From assembly GCA_031556065.1 (NCBI GenBank), contig JAVBTR010000081.1:1-23004 (forward strand): DNA of 23,004 nucleotides, in the 5' to 3' direction. The notes beneath the pieces are model-generated. The model worked only from the letters and a program-made list of their open reading frames with translations, did no database searches and was not told the DNA's origin. Positions 16,034-23,004 of this stretch are shown one piece after another. The stretch's first letter is position 1; each line of letters starts with the position of its first letter. This stretch comes from JAVBTR01 sp031556065 (GTDB lineage Bacteria; Bacillota; Clostridia; Christensenellales; Aristaeellaceae). The position numbers and the translations under genes are program-made.

Positions 16034-17782
16034 CTATATATTATTCGTTTCATAAACCCTGGAACCATCGTTGAAATGATCCAGCATGATTTCGGCCTTC
16101 TTTTGAAGCTGCTGCAGAAAATCAGTGCTGAACACGAAGATATCCTCCCGTTCCGGCTGGTCACACAATATAATTTCCGTTAGCCGCTCCTTTAAAAGAC
16201 TTATAAGCCGGTACATATTATCGATTTCTGCCCTGGTAATGGCCTGAAATGCTTCACAGCGGCTGTCGTTACGGGTAGGCCAGCGCAGTTCCCGGATCGG
16301 TAAACAATCAAAATCTGTTCTGTCAACCAGCTCTTGAAAATCAACCGCGTTAATAATGTTTTCATAGAAACAATCTAACGCTTCCAACCTGAGGATCGTG
16401 GTATCAACGTCCGTTGAGGAGGGCAATTTACCCAACGATTCAACAGCGTTATTTAGGCTGGCCCTGGCCAGCTCCACCGTTTGTCGGACAAGAAAGGCCG
16501 ACGTAAACCCACGAACGAACTCAATACCCTGAAGGTTCATTAAATCCTCTGCTTCCTTTTCCGAAAGAGCCTGGAACTGATAATTCCGGTAATAAGCTTT
16601 CTCTTCATCCTTTAGCTCTCCCGGGAATAAAACGAAAGGCCTATTGATCCAGCGCTGGTGCATACAGCCCATGATCACCAGATCAATGCCCGTGTGCCTG
16701 ATATGCTGGCCCGACTCATGGATATAAGACCAAGCATTGATCAGGTGCTGAGCATACGCCTCGCCCACAAGGGTGTTGGCAGCATAGGAAAGCCCATTAT
16801 AGCAATCTGTCATGGTTTCCAGCTTGTTTTTAAGGGCGTATTCGTATAAGAGTACAGCTTCGTTTAAATCCGAACGAGGGATCTCGATCATCTTTACATT
16901 GGCATCGGAATAGAGGATCCGCATCATGTTTTTCATCAACTGCACCGGATCGGATATCTTTTTCACAGGCTGCTTGGAAAGATCGAAGTTCAGCCCTGTT
17001 ACCATGACCCGTTTCCCTGTGCGATCTTTTTTATTCAAGATCTGGTTTTCACGAAGCTGATGCCAGGAGCCGCCGATGGCAACCTCTGGTTCCTTAAGCC
17101 CGATATCCGATTCAAGGCTCACGGTTAGATCTCCATTGCTCCCATCCTGGATGGCATTTAAGAAACCGCAGATCCGATCTGCCATGTTTCTGTCCTTGGA
17201 TATCTGGGCCCCGTTAGGGCCTGTATAAAGCCCTGTGCTCCAATCGATGCCGCCGCCGCAGTCATTGGTTTTAAAGTGGATAAAATCCACGCCCGTTTCC
17301 TTAACCAACTTACTAACTGCGTTTGTGTACATAGAAAGCACTTCTTCGTTATCAATGCTGGGGCTAAAGTAAGGCTTGCGGGATCGCCTGGGATGATCGC
17401 ACCTGGCCCCCCGCCAGGATGGGTGATCCCGATACACCTTTTCCGGCAGCCAGAAGGGCTCATTGCTGAAAATAGCGGGTTTTAAGCCGTATTCTTTTAA
17501 GATAGCACTTCTGCTTTTCACCAGCGCCATGCATTCATTAATATGGTCTTTGGGCAGGTATTCTTCCAATTCCGGCGGGCAAACCAGCTTAAACAGCTGA
17601 CATTGCCCCATGCTCCAGTTAGGGTAGGGATCAAAGCGATCCAAATCCCACATCCACAGGCTTCTTGGCATATCGCTGACAATCACATGGGTGGCGCCCA
17701 ATTGGGCCGCGTGTTTGGCCATTCCCCTAAAATCCTCTAGCGATTCAGTTACAAAATGCAGTATAGTCTTCTTACTAATCAT
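16034..17782 (-). CDS. Uncharacterised protein of a sugar-utilisation locus, possible TIM-barrel glycosidase
   Basis: I cannot assign this 582-residue protein to a named family. The N-terminal two thirds read like a (beta/alpha)8 barrel: strands ILHFVTES (7-14), THVIVSDMP (31-39), LKPAIFSNEPFWLP (100-113), a stretch PYFSPSIDNEEVLSMY (137-152) and VDFIHFKTNDCGGGIDW (165-181), followed by LYTGPNGA. This resembles hexosaminidase- or glucuronidase-like barrels in which Asp or Glu residues at strand ends do catalysis; D174 and the acidic pair E224/D226 are candidates. From about 340 it is mainly helical (WSYIHESGQH, CMHQRWINRPFVLFPGEL). No signal peptide is present. ATG 17782 has AGGAGAAG upstream, 9 bp after the permease gene. 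Position between importer and GH31 suggests processing of the imported glycan; this is inference. Confidence 0.6.
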   Translation of the reverse strand: MISKKTILHFVTESLEDFRGMAKHAAQLGATHVIVSDMPRSLWMWDLDRFDPYPNWSMGQCQLFKLVCPPELEEYLPKDHINECMALVKSRSAILKEYGLKPAIFSNEPFWLPEKVYRDHPSWRGARCDHPRRSRKPYFSPSIDNEEVLSMYTNAVSKLVKETGVDFIHFKTNDCGGGIDWSTGLYTGPNGAQISKDRNMADRICGFLNAIQDGSNGDLTVSLESDIGLKEPEVAIGGSWHQLRENQILNKKDRTGKRVMVTGLNFDLSKQPVKKISDPVQLMKNMMRILYSDANVKMIEIPRSDLNEAVLLYEYALKNKLETMTDCYNGLSYAANTLVGEAYAQHLINAWSYIHESGQHIRHTGIDLVIMGCMHQRWINRPFVLFPGELKDEEKAYYRNYQFQALSEKEAEDLMNLQGIEFVRGFTSAFLVRQTVELARASLNNAVESLGKLPSSTDVDTTILRLEALDCFYENIINAVDFQELVDRTDFDCLPIRELRWPTRNDSRCEAFQAITRAEIDNMYRLISLLKERLTEIILCDQPEREDIFVFSTDFLQQLQKKAEIMLDHFNDGSRVYETNNI

Positions 17783-17791
17783 GTTCTTCTC

Positions 17792-18697
17792 CTATCCTTT
17801 AACGGCCCCAATGGTAACCCCTTTCACAAAGTGCTTTTGCACAAAGGGGTAGATTAAGAGCACCGGGATCATGCTCACAACGATCAGCGCGTATTTAATA
17901 ACCCCCGCCAACTGGGCGGATTTCTCCGCCAATTCCGGATCGGAGATGGTCGAAGCGTCTATTTGGCCGGAAATCAAAATTTCTTTTAGGAAAATGGTCA
18001 GAGGTAGAATGCTTCTGTTGTTTAGATAGATCATGGCGTTAAAGTAGGTGTTCCAATGGGCCACGCCATAAAATAAAACCAGGACCGCTAGAATGGATTT
18101 TGAAAGGGGCAGTACTACGGAAAACAGGTAACGGATATCGCTGCACCCGTCCAGTTTCGCTGCCTCTAATAGCTCCAAAGGGATATTATTTTGCAAGAAT
18201 GTCCTGGCGATGATCATGTTGTAAACACCCAGTGCACCCGGCAAAAGCATCGCCCAACGGGTATTGATGATCCCCAGGTTCGCCACCAGCAAATAATTGG
18301 TGATGATGCCGCCGTTAAAGAACATGGTAAAGGTAAAAAACAGCATCAGCTTATTTCGGCCCACCAGATCGGGACGCGAAAGAGGGTAAGCCGCCAAAAT
18401 GGTCATCACCAGGTTGATCATGGTGCCGCAGACTGTGTAAAAAACAGAATTGCCAAAGCCCACCCATACATTCTTCGTGTGCAAAACGGTTTCATATCCT
18501 GTCAGATTGAAGCCCACGGGGACCAGGATCACCTTCCCGGACTGTACCGCCGTACCGGAAGAAAAGGAAGCCGATATAACGAATATGCAAGGGTATAACA
18601 CCAACAAAAAAAACACCGTCAGAATCAAGCCGGAAAAAACATAAAATGCTTTATCCGTGCCGCTCATGCCCCGTTTAAAAGTAGGTTCGCTTATCAT
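17792..18697 (-). CDS. Carbohydrate ABC transporter permease, LplC/YtcP type
   Basis: This 301-residue membrane subunit has six predicted segments (first at about 18-44) and the EAA loop LEAAKLDGCSDIRYLFSVVLP near residue 178. The C-terminus VQKHFVKGVTIGAVKG is characteristic of the LplC branch, which works with large LplA-like binding proteins. I take ATG 18697, 8 nt after AGGAGG; ATG 18703 lies only 2 nt from it. The gene is 15 bp behind its partner permease. Confidence 0.92.
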   Translation of the reverse strand: MISEPTFKRGMSGTDKAFYVFSGLILTVFFLLVLYPCIFVISASFSSGTAVQSGKVILVPVGFNLTGYETVLHTKNVWVGFGNSVFYTVCGTMINLVMTILAAYPLSRPDLVGRNKLMLFFTFTMFFNGGIITNYLLVANLGIINTRWAMLLPGALGVYNMIIARTFLQNNIPLELLEAAKLDGCSDIRYLFSVVLPLSKSILAVLVLFYGVAHWNTYFNAMIYLNNRSILPLTIFLKEILISGQIDASTISDPELAEKSAQLAGVIKYALIVVSMIPVLLIYPFVQKHFVKGVTIGAVKG

Positions 18698-18712
18698 CTT
18701 CATGCCCTCCTT

Positions 18713-19678
18713 TTAAAAAATACCGGAGCCGCTGATCTTTTTGGAAATCCCATTTACCGAAAGCAACAGCGTAAAATTGATTACGGAATTAAACATGCTG
18801 ATGGCTGCCGAAAGGGAGAAATTGGTTACCCCGCTGGCCAGACCTACCTTATAAACATAGGTGGAAATGATTTCACTGTAGTTCATGTTCAGATTATTCT
18901 GCATTAGAAGCACCTTTTCGTAGCCCACGTTCATAATGTTTCCCGCAGCCAAGATCAGCATAATGGTAGCAGTCGGCAGAATGCTGGGCAAGTCAATATA
19001 ACGAATCCGCTGCAATCGACTGGCTCCATCAATCATGGCCGCCTCATGGAGGGAAGGATCCACATTGGCCAAGGCCGCAATATAGATAATGGCATTATAA
19101 CCCGTATTCTGCCATACTCCGGACCACACATAGATATGCTTAAACAATGGGCCGCTGGCCAGAATATTGGGCGCCGTTTCCCCTGTAATAAGGGTGTACA
19201 TGCTGCCGTAGATACCGATGCGGTTGCTGAGCAGTTGGTTGATCAGCCCTACCATGATCACTGTTGAAATAAAGTGGGGCATGTAGGTCACGGTCTGGAT
19301 CAACTTAGAGTATCGCTTCATGGGCAGCGCATTTAAAAGCAGCGCAAAAGCGATCGGGAGGGGAAAGGACACCAGTAGACTGTAAACAGATACTGTCAAT
19401 GTGTTTTTCAATACCAAAGAAAATTTATAGGAATTAAAGAAATTGGTAAAATGTTTGAATCCTACCCATTCACCGCCGAAAAGCCCTTTAGTAAAATCGT
19501 AATCCTTAAAGGCGATTACCAGCCCCGACATGGGTACATAAGCAAAGACTACGATGTAGATCAGTGGCACCAGCAGCAATAAATACAATTGCCACCGTTC
19601 ATAAATCTTCTTCCTGTTTGGGGTCAGGGCGAGAGACCTCTCGCCCTGTATCCCCCCCAGCGCTTGTGAAGTTTTCAT
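18713..19678 (-). CDS. Carbohydrate ABC transporter permease, LplB/YtcQ-partner type
   Basis: This 321-residue membrane subunit begins with KKIYERWQLYLLLLVPLIYIVVFAYVPM, the usual LplB opening with the first membrane helix. It carries the EAA loop HEAAMIDGASRLQRIRYIDLP near residue 211. ATG 19678 has GAGG 5 nt upstream; the frame also contains GTG 19684. It should form a heterodimer with the 17792-18697 product. Confidence 0.92.
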   Translation of the reverse strand: MKTSQALGGIQGERSLALTPNRKKIYERWQLYLLLLVPLIYIVVFAYVPMSGLVIAFKDYDFTKGLFGGEWVGFKHFTNFFNSYKFSLVLKNTLTVSVYSLLVSFPLPIAFALLLNALPMKRYSKLIQTVTYMPHFISTVIMVGLINQLLSNRIGIYGSMYTLITGETAPNILASGPLFKHIYVWSGVWQNTGYNAIIYIAALANVDPSLHEAAMIDGASRLQRIRYIDLPSILPTATIMLILAAGNIMNVGYEKVLLMQNNLNMNYSEIISTYVYKVGLASGVTNFSLSAAISMFNSVINFTLLLSVNGISKKISGSGIF

Positions 19679-19693
19679 AAACACCTCATATTC

Positions 19694-21358
19694 TTATTGC
19701 CGTTCAAAAGCTGCCTGCGCGTTTTGAAGCCAGGTTTGAAGGCCCATCATATCAAGTTCGCTTAAGTAAGCGGACCATTCCCTATCGTTCAAGGGCCGCG
19801 CGCCAGTAATAAACTGGGCCATGCTTTCGGCCACATAGGTGGAAATGTTCACAATGGTTTCCGCCTGGGCTGTTGCTTCGTCGCTGGTATAGTTTAACTT
19901 GGGAAGCAAGTGTTCCGGATGAGCAGAATAGTTGTAGGCAAAGTTATCCGCATAGAACTTAAAGGATTTAACCGTAGGATCATAGGCCTGGGTAGCGGTT
20001 ACCCCTGCGTCGCTATCAGCGATTTCCATGTAAGCAGGGTTCATGTTCCGCCAGATCTTGGCATTGTTTTCTGCCCAAATATCGTTCAAAACCAGGTAGG
20101 AGGGCTTTTCATAAATGCCGGCTTCAATATAGGCGTTAGAATACTGAGGATCATTCAGCATAGCTTCGTCTTTTGTCCAATCAACACCCTCTTCGCCAAA
20201 CCTGGCAATCATGGTGAACTCGTTATTGAAGAACATATCTCCCAATTTCACAGCCAACTCCGGATTCTGGCAACTGCTGGTAACAAACCAGATGGGTGCT
20301 GAATTATACTGGATGTAAGGCGTGTAGGCAAAGCCCTCAGGGCCTTGAAGAGGCGCAAGCATTTCATACTGCTGGCCGTTTACACTGGTATCATAGCTGT
20401 TCCAGCGGGATAAAGAACCTGAACTTAAAGAGCCAACCAGGTTAACTTCTTCGTTGTTCAGCACGGCCATAAACTGGGTCTTGTCGTCAGTGAAAACGGC
20501 TTCGGGAAGCAAACCCTCGGCGCAAAGCTTGTGCATGTATTCTAAGCCTGCGCGCCAAGCCTCCTGGGCAAATGGTGCGATCACCTTGGTGCCGGAATCG
20601 TCCAGGGTCAGGGCAGTGGCGCTGATGGTGGTGGCAGGGTAATAGATAAAGGAGTTCATCAGCGGAATAGTAATGTTTTCGCCATAGGTTCCCGCGGAGA
20701 AACCATACACAGGAATTTCGTCGCTAACGCCATTGCCGTTAGGATCCAAGGTCTTGAATGCCTTTAATACTTCGTAGTATTCTTCGGTGGTCTTGGGCAT
20801 ATCCAAACCAAGGGTATCCAACCACGCCTGATTGATATACATACGGAAAGGAGTCATGTTCCAGGTAACAGGGTTGTACTGTACTAATGAATAAATCTTG
20901 CCATCTGCGCTGGTGGCATCCTTGATCATGGCTGCCTTGTTTTCTTCGGATTCAATAGCGGTAAAGTTAGGCATCACATCCGGGTTGCCCAAATAATCCG
21001 TCAAATCTACAAAGACACCCTTGCTGCCGTAATTCAATATGGCTTCAGCTGATAAAGAGCCTGTGCAGATGATATCCGGGAGTTTTTGGTTGGTGGAGAT
21101 CATCAGCGAAAGCTGGGTGGTGGCTTCGGAGGAATCTGCAGATAAGAGATAGAATTCGATCTCGATTCCAAGGGCTTCTTCCAGGCGCTTGGTTAGGTAG
21201 TTCTCGTCGTAATCGGTAATGTAGTTATAGGTCTGGATGGCTACCACTAACTTTTCCTTTTCAGCCTCCTGAGCCAAAGAGACCTGAGTCAAAGATAGGA
21301 TCATCATCAGTGCCATGGTAAGTGCCAGAATTTGTTTGAGCATTCCCCTGTGTTTCAT
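19694..21358 (-). CDS. Extracellular solute-binding protein, LplA-like
   Basis: This 554-residue binding protein is larger than the one in the first locus, as is usual for LplA-type proteins that bind complex glycans. The signal peptide (about 1-30) ends in LSLAQEAEKEKLVVAIQ with an AxA-like site and no lipobox cysteine, so lipid anchoring is not expected. Typical features include ITDYDENYLTKRLEEALGIEIEFYL and a DPNGNGVSDEIPVYGF segment that resembles the calcium-binding loop often found in this branch. ATG 21358 is preceded by GGAGGG at 21366-21371; the frame upstream to 21403 covers leader sequence. It is the first gene of its operon and follows the regulator gene by about 190 bp. Confidence 0.92.
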   Translation of the reverse strand: MKHRGMLKQILALTMALMMILSLTQVSLAQEAEKEKLVVAIQTYNYITDYDENYLTKRLEEALGIEIEFYLLSADSSEATTQLSLMISTNQKLPDIICTGSLSAEAILNYGSKGVFVDLTDYLGNPDVMPNFTAIESEENKAAMIKDATSADGKIYSLVQYNPVTWNMTPFRMYINQAWLDTLGLDMPKTTEEYYEVLKAFKTLDPNGNGVSDEIPVYGFSAGTYGENITIPLMNSFIYYPATTISATALTLDDSGTKVIAPFAQEAWRAGLEYMHKLCAEGLLPEAVFTDDKTQFMAVLNNEEVNLVGSLSSGSLSRWNSYDTSVNGQQYEMLAPLQGPEGFAYTPYIQYNSAPIWFVTSSCQNPELAVKLGDMFFNNEFTMIARFGEEGVDWTKDEAMLNDPQYSNAYIEAGIYEKPSYLVLNDIWAENNAKIWRNMNPAYMEIADSDAGVTATQAYDPTVKSFKFYADNFAYNYSAHPEHLLPKLNYTSDEATAQAETIVNISTYVAESMAQFITGARPLNDREWSAYLSELDMMGLQTWLQNAQAAFERQ

Positions 21359-21473
21359 TTTGTTACCCTCCGTTATCAAATTTTTCGACTGGCGATGCGT
21401 CAACCGTCCGCCTGTCTGATGTCTTTAAATTAATGGTTTTCACCCAGAAAGTACAGTCCCAAATTCTGAAATC

Positions 21474-21503
21474 ACTTTCAAAACCTGCCAAATCAGACTT
21501 TCA
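21474..21503 (-). promoter_or_regulatory. Direct repeats upstream of the LplA-like gene, candidate AraC-type operator
   Basis: TGAAAGT occurs at 21497-21503 and 21474-21480 in the same orientation, 23 bp apart, and GATTT follows both. A third, inverted copy of the core (ACTTTC on the minus strand) lies near 21447-21453. AraC proteins bind directly repeated half-sites about two helical turns apart, so these may be sites for the adjacent regulator. Inference from spacing only. Confidence 0.35.
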
Positions 21504-21529
21504 GTTTCCTTATTCCCGCCCATTATCTG

Positions 21530-21564
21530 AAAAAACAAACAGGATCGATCAGAAATCCTGTTTG
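21530..21564 (-). terminator. Rho-independent terminator of the sensor-regulator gene
   Basis: A perfect 10-bp stem, CAAACAGGAT (21536-21545) and its complement (21555-21564), has a 9-nt loop and is followed on the minus strand by six T. The stem overlaps the last codons and the stop codon of the gene. It separates that gene from the transport operon downstream. Confidence 0.88.
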
Positions 21565-23004
21565 CTTTGACGGTAAATATTAGGCGATACCCCTGTGTCT
21601 TTTTTGAACACCCGATAGAAGCTGTTCACAGAGCCAAATCCTGCAGCTTCGGCAATCCGTTCGTTGCTCCATTCGGAGTTTTTTAGCCGTTCCTTAGCAT
21701 ATGCCATTCTTAAATCATCCAGATAGTTTGAAAAGGTTTTTCCCGTCTGCTCTTTTACAAAAGAATACACATATTTTTCCGATGTATCCACTTCCCTGGC
21801 TGCTAAACTGGCCGTCAATTCCGGACGATTAAAGTTTTCATCCAGGTATTGCATAAGCCGCATCTTTAAATCCTTATGCTTGTCATCTTTCTTTTGAATC
21901 ACCATATCGCAAATATCGTAAGCATTTTGCTCTAATCGATTCAGGCACTCCTCCAACGTCATGGCATTCAGCTCCACGTTGGTGTAAGAATCCACCGAAG
22001 CCAAGGGAATGGCCATCTGCTGGCAGGCAGAGTTTATCACGAATAAGATTGCATGATAAATCTCCAGCTTCTGGAAGCTATATTTCTCACTGAAAAGGCC
22101 ATTCTCTTCCTTCATTTCCCGAAAGACTTCCCCTATGGCCTCACGATGCCCATAAAGAAGCAGATCATATAGCTTCCGGCAATTGTCGATATGGAAGCAG
22201 CTCTTATCCTTTTCGTAACCTGTTTGCCAAGATGCCACACAGCTGACCCGCTTTGTTTCATAGGCATTAACCGTTTGTCGGGCTTGAGCATAGGCAACAT
22301 TGATCTTATCAACATTCTCCTGTCTTTGGCTGATTCCGGCCATAAACATAATTTTATGGGCAGCTATAACCATTTCCAATGTGAATTGGAGAGTTTCCTT
22401 TAGCCCTTCTTCGCCAGTACCCATTTCATCGCTTACAAGCACAATGGCCATGTTATTGCGGGGGTACACCTGCAAAAAGGGATTTTTGCTTTCCCGGCTA
22501 AACACCTCCATGGCATATAAAAGGGAAAGCTGGCAATCTGCCGCCTCCTCTATCTGGTGAATTATCAGCTGCACCACATAGTACCCCTTTGCCACAGAAG
22601 GAAATTCCTGTAAAAATTGTTCCTTTTGCGCAGGGTCGGAAAACCCGCTTACAAACAGGTTTTCAAGCATAATAGCCTGCTTTTCGTTGTTAGCCAAAAG
22701 CATCTTGGTCTCCAGCTCATCCTTATCCGATACTAGCTTCAAAATGGATTCCCGAATATAATCGTACTCGTTTTTCTCCGTTAGGGTATCATCTGCCAAA
22801 AGGGAAAGCTCTCCCATCATCTTTTTATATGGCTTAAACCAATGCAAAGTCCAAATAACAGTCAATATCACGGCAACCAAACACCCGCCAAGAACATAAA
22901 AGATCAATAAGCTGGCAATGTCGGCAAGGGTTTGGTAAATGGTACGCAAGGGATAACCCACTGGCAAAACGGTTGCGGCAGCCGATCTGCTGGTTGCAGG
23001 CATT
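21549..23004 (-). CDS. Membrane-bound AraC-family sensor-regulator, 5' end outside window
   Basis: At least 484 C-terminal residues are present; the frame is open to the window edge, so the first Met seen (23003) is probably internal. The visible part begins with the end of an extracellular region (VLPVGYPLRTIYQ), then one membrane helix (about 28-54), a basic WFKPYKKM and a linker helix. A poorly conserved middle domain follows. A C-terminal AraC DNA-binding domain closes the protein (LTASLAAREVDTSEKYVYSFV, then NERIAEAAGFGSVNSFYRVF and GVSPNIYR). Firmicutes proteins of this layout have a dCache-type outer sensor and regulate the adjacent LplABC-type importer. The outer domain itself is not in the window, so its type is inferred. 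It would let the cell sense sugar outside and switch on the operon below. Confidence 0.85.
   Translation of the reverse strand, partial: MPATSRSAAATVLPVGYPLRTIYQTLADIASLLIFYVLGGCLVAVILTVIWTLHWFKPYKKMMGELSLLADDTLTEKNEYDYIRESILKLVSDKDELETKMLLANNEKQAIMLENLFVSGFSDPAQKEQFLQEFPSVAKGYYVVQLIIHQIEEAADCQLSLLYAMEVFSRESKNPFLQVYPRNNMAIVLVSDEMGTGEEGLKETLQFTLEMVIAAHKIMFMAGISQRQENVDKINVAYAQARQTVNAYETKRVSCVASWQTGYEKDKSCFHIDNCRKLYDLLLYGHREAIGEVFREMKEENGLFSEKYSFQKLEIYHAILFVINSACQQMAIPLASVDSYTNVELNAMTLEECLNRLEQNAYDICDMVIQKKDDKHKDLKMRLMQYLDENFNRPELTASLAAREVDTSEKYVYSFVKEQTGKTFSNYLDDLRMAYAKERLKNSEWSNERIAEAAGFGSVNSFYRVFKKDTGVSPNIYRQSKQDF

Noticed and set aside
21375..21403. TTGACG, 17-nt spacer, TTTGAT upstream of the LplA-like gene
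   Set aside because: Transcription would start near 21368, inside the Shine-Dalgarno site at 21366-21371, leaving the message without one. The real promoter is probably further upstream.

Overview
The window looks like the chromosome of an anaerobic, plant-polysaccharide-using Firmicute of class Clostridia. I infer this from the strong Shine-Dalgarno sites, the moderate GC content, the CUT1-type sugar ABC importers without a linked ATPase, the AraC-family regulators, and a P27-type terminase module. No rRNA, tRNA or CRISPR array was seen, so the lineage cannot be fixed further. Both sugar-binding proteins have signal peptides without a lipobox cysteine, which is unusual for this group of bacteria.

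Region 1 (1-2055, + strand): the tail of an upstream ORF overlaps by GTGA with an exported protein of unknown function (67-1263). A promoter and a RelB/DinJ-RelE type II toxin-antitoxin pair (1409-2055) follow.

Region 2 (2061-about 5119, - strand): a decayed prophage packaging module containing TerS, a 32-codon ORF, TerL and an HNH nuclease. Portal, capsid and tail genes, integrase and att sites are not visible. The right edge runs straight into a glycosidase gene. The ORF 4667-5359 is a chimera: about 80 N-terminal residues of a GH43 enzyme joined in frame to the C-terminal part of a phage/ICE 'virulence protein'. The 3' part of GH43 is absent from the window.

Region 3 (5346-13546): a sugar locus read leftwards as GH127 beta-L-arabinofuranosidase, solute-binding protein, two permeases, a clan GH-A hydrolase with an apparent CBM96-like insert, and the broken GH43. 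A divergent AraC regulator (12686-13546) faces it across a shared promoter region. The enzymes lack signal peptides, so short arabinose-containing glycans are probably imported and cut in the cytoplasm.

Region 4 (13968-23004, - strand): a second sugar locus. It begins with a membrane-anchored AraC-type sensor-regulator cut by the window edge. An LplA-like binding protein, two LplB/LplC-like permeases, an uncharacterised 582-residue protein and a GH31 alpha-xylosidase/alpha-glucosidase follow. A hairpin terminator separates the last two genes. Neither sugar locus carries an ATPase, so both importers probably share one encoded elsewhere, as CUT1 importers do with MsmX.

The best candidates for something undescribed are the 582-residue protein at 16034-17782, the GH-A enzyme with its inserted beta-sandwich domain, and the GH43/phage junction.
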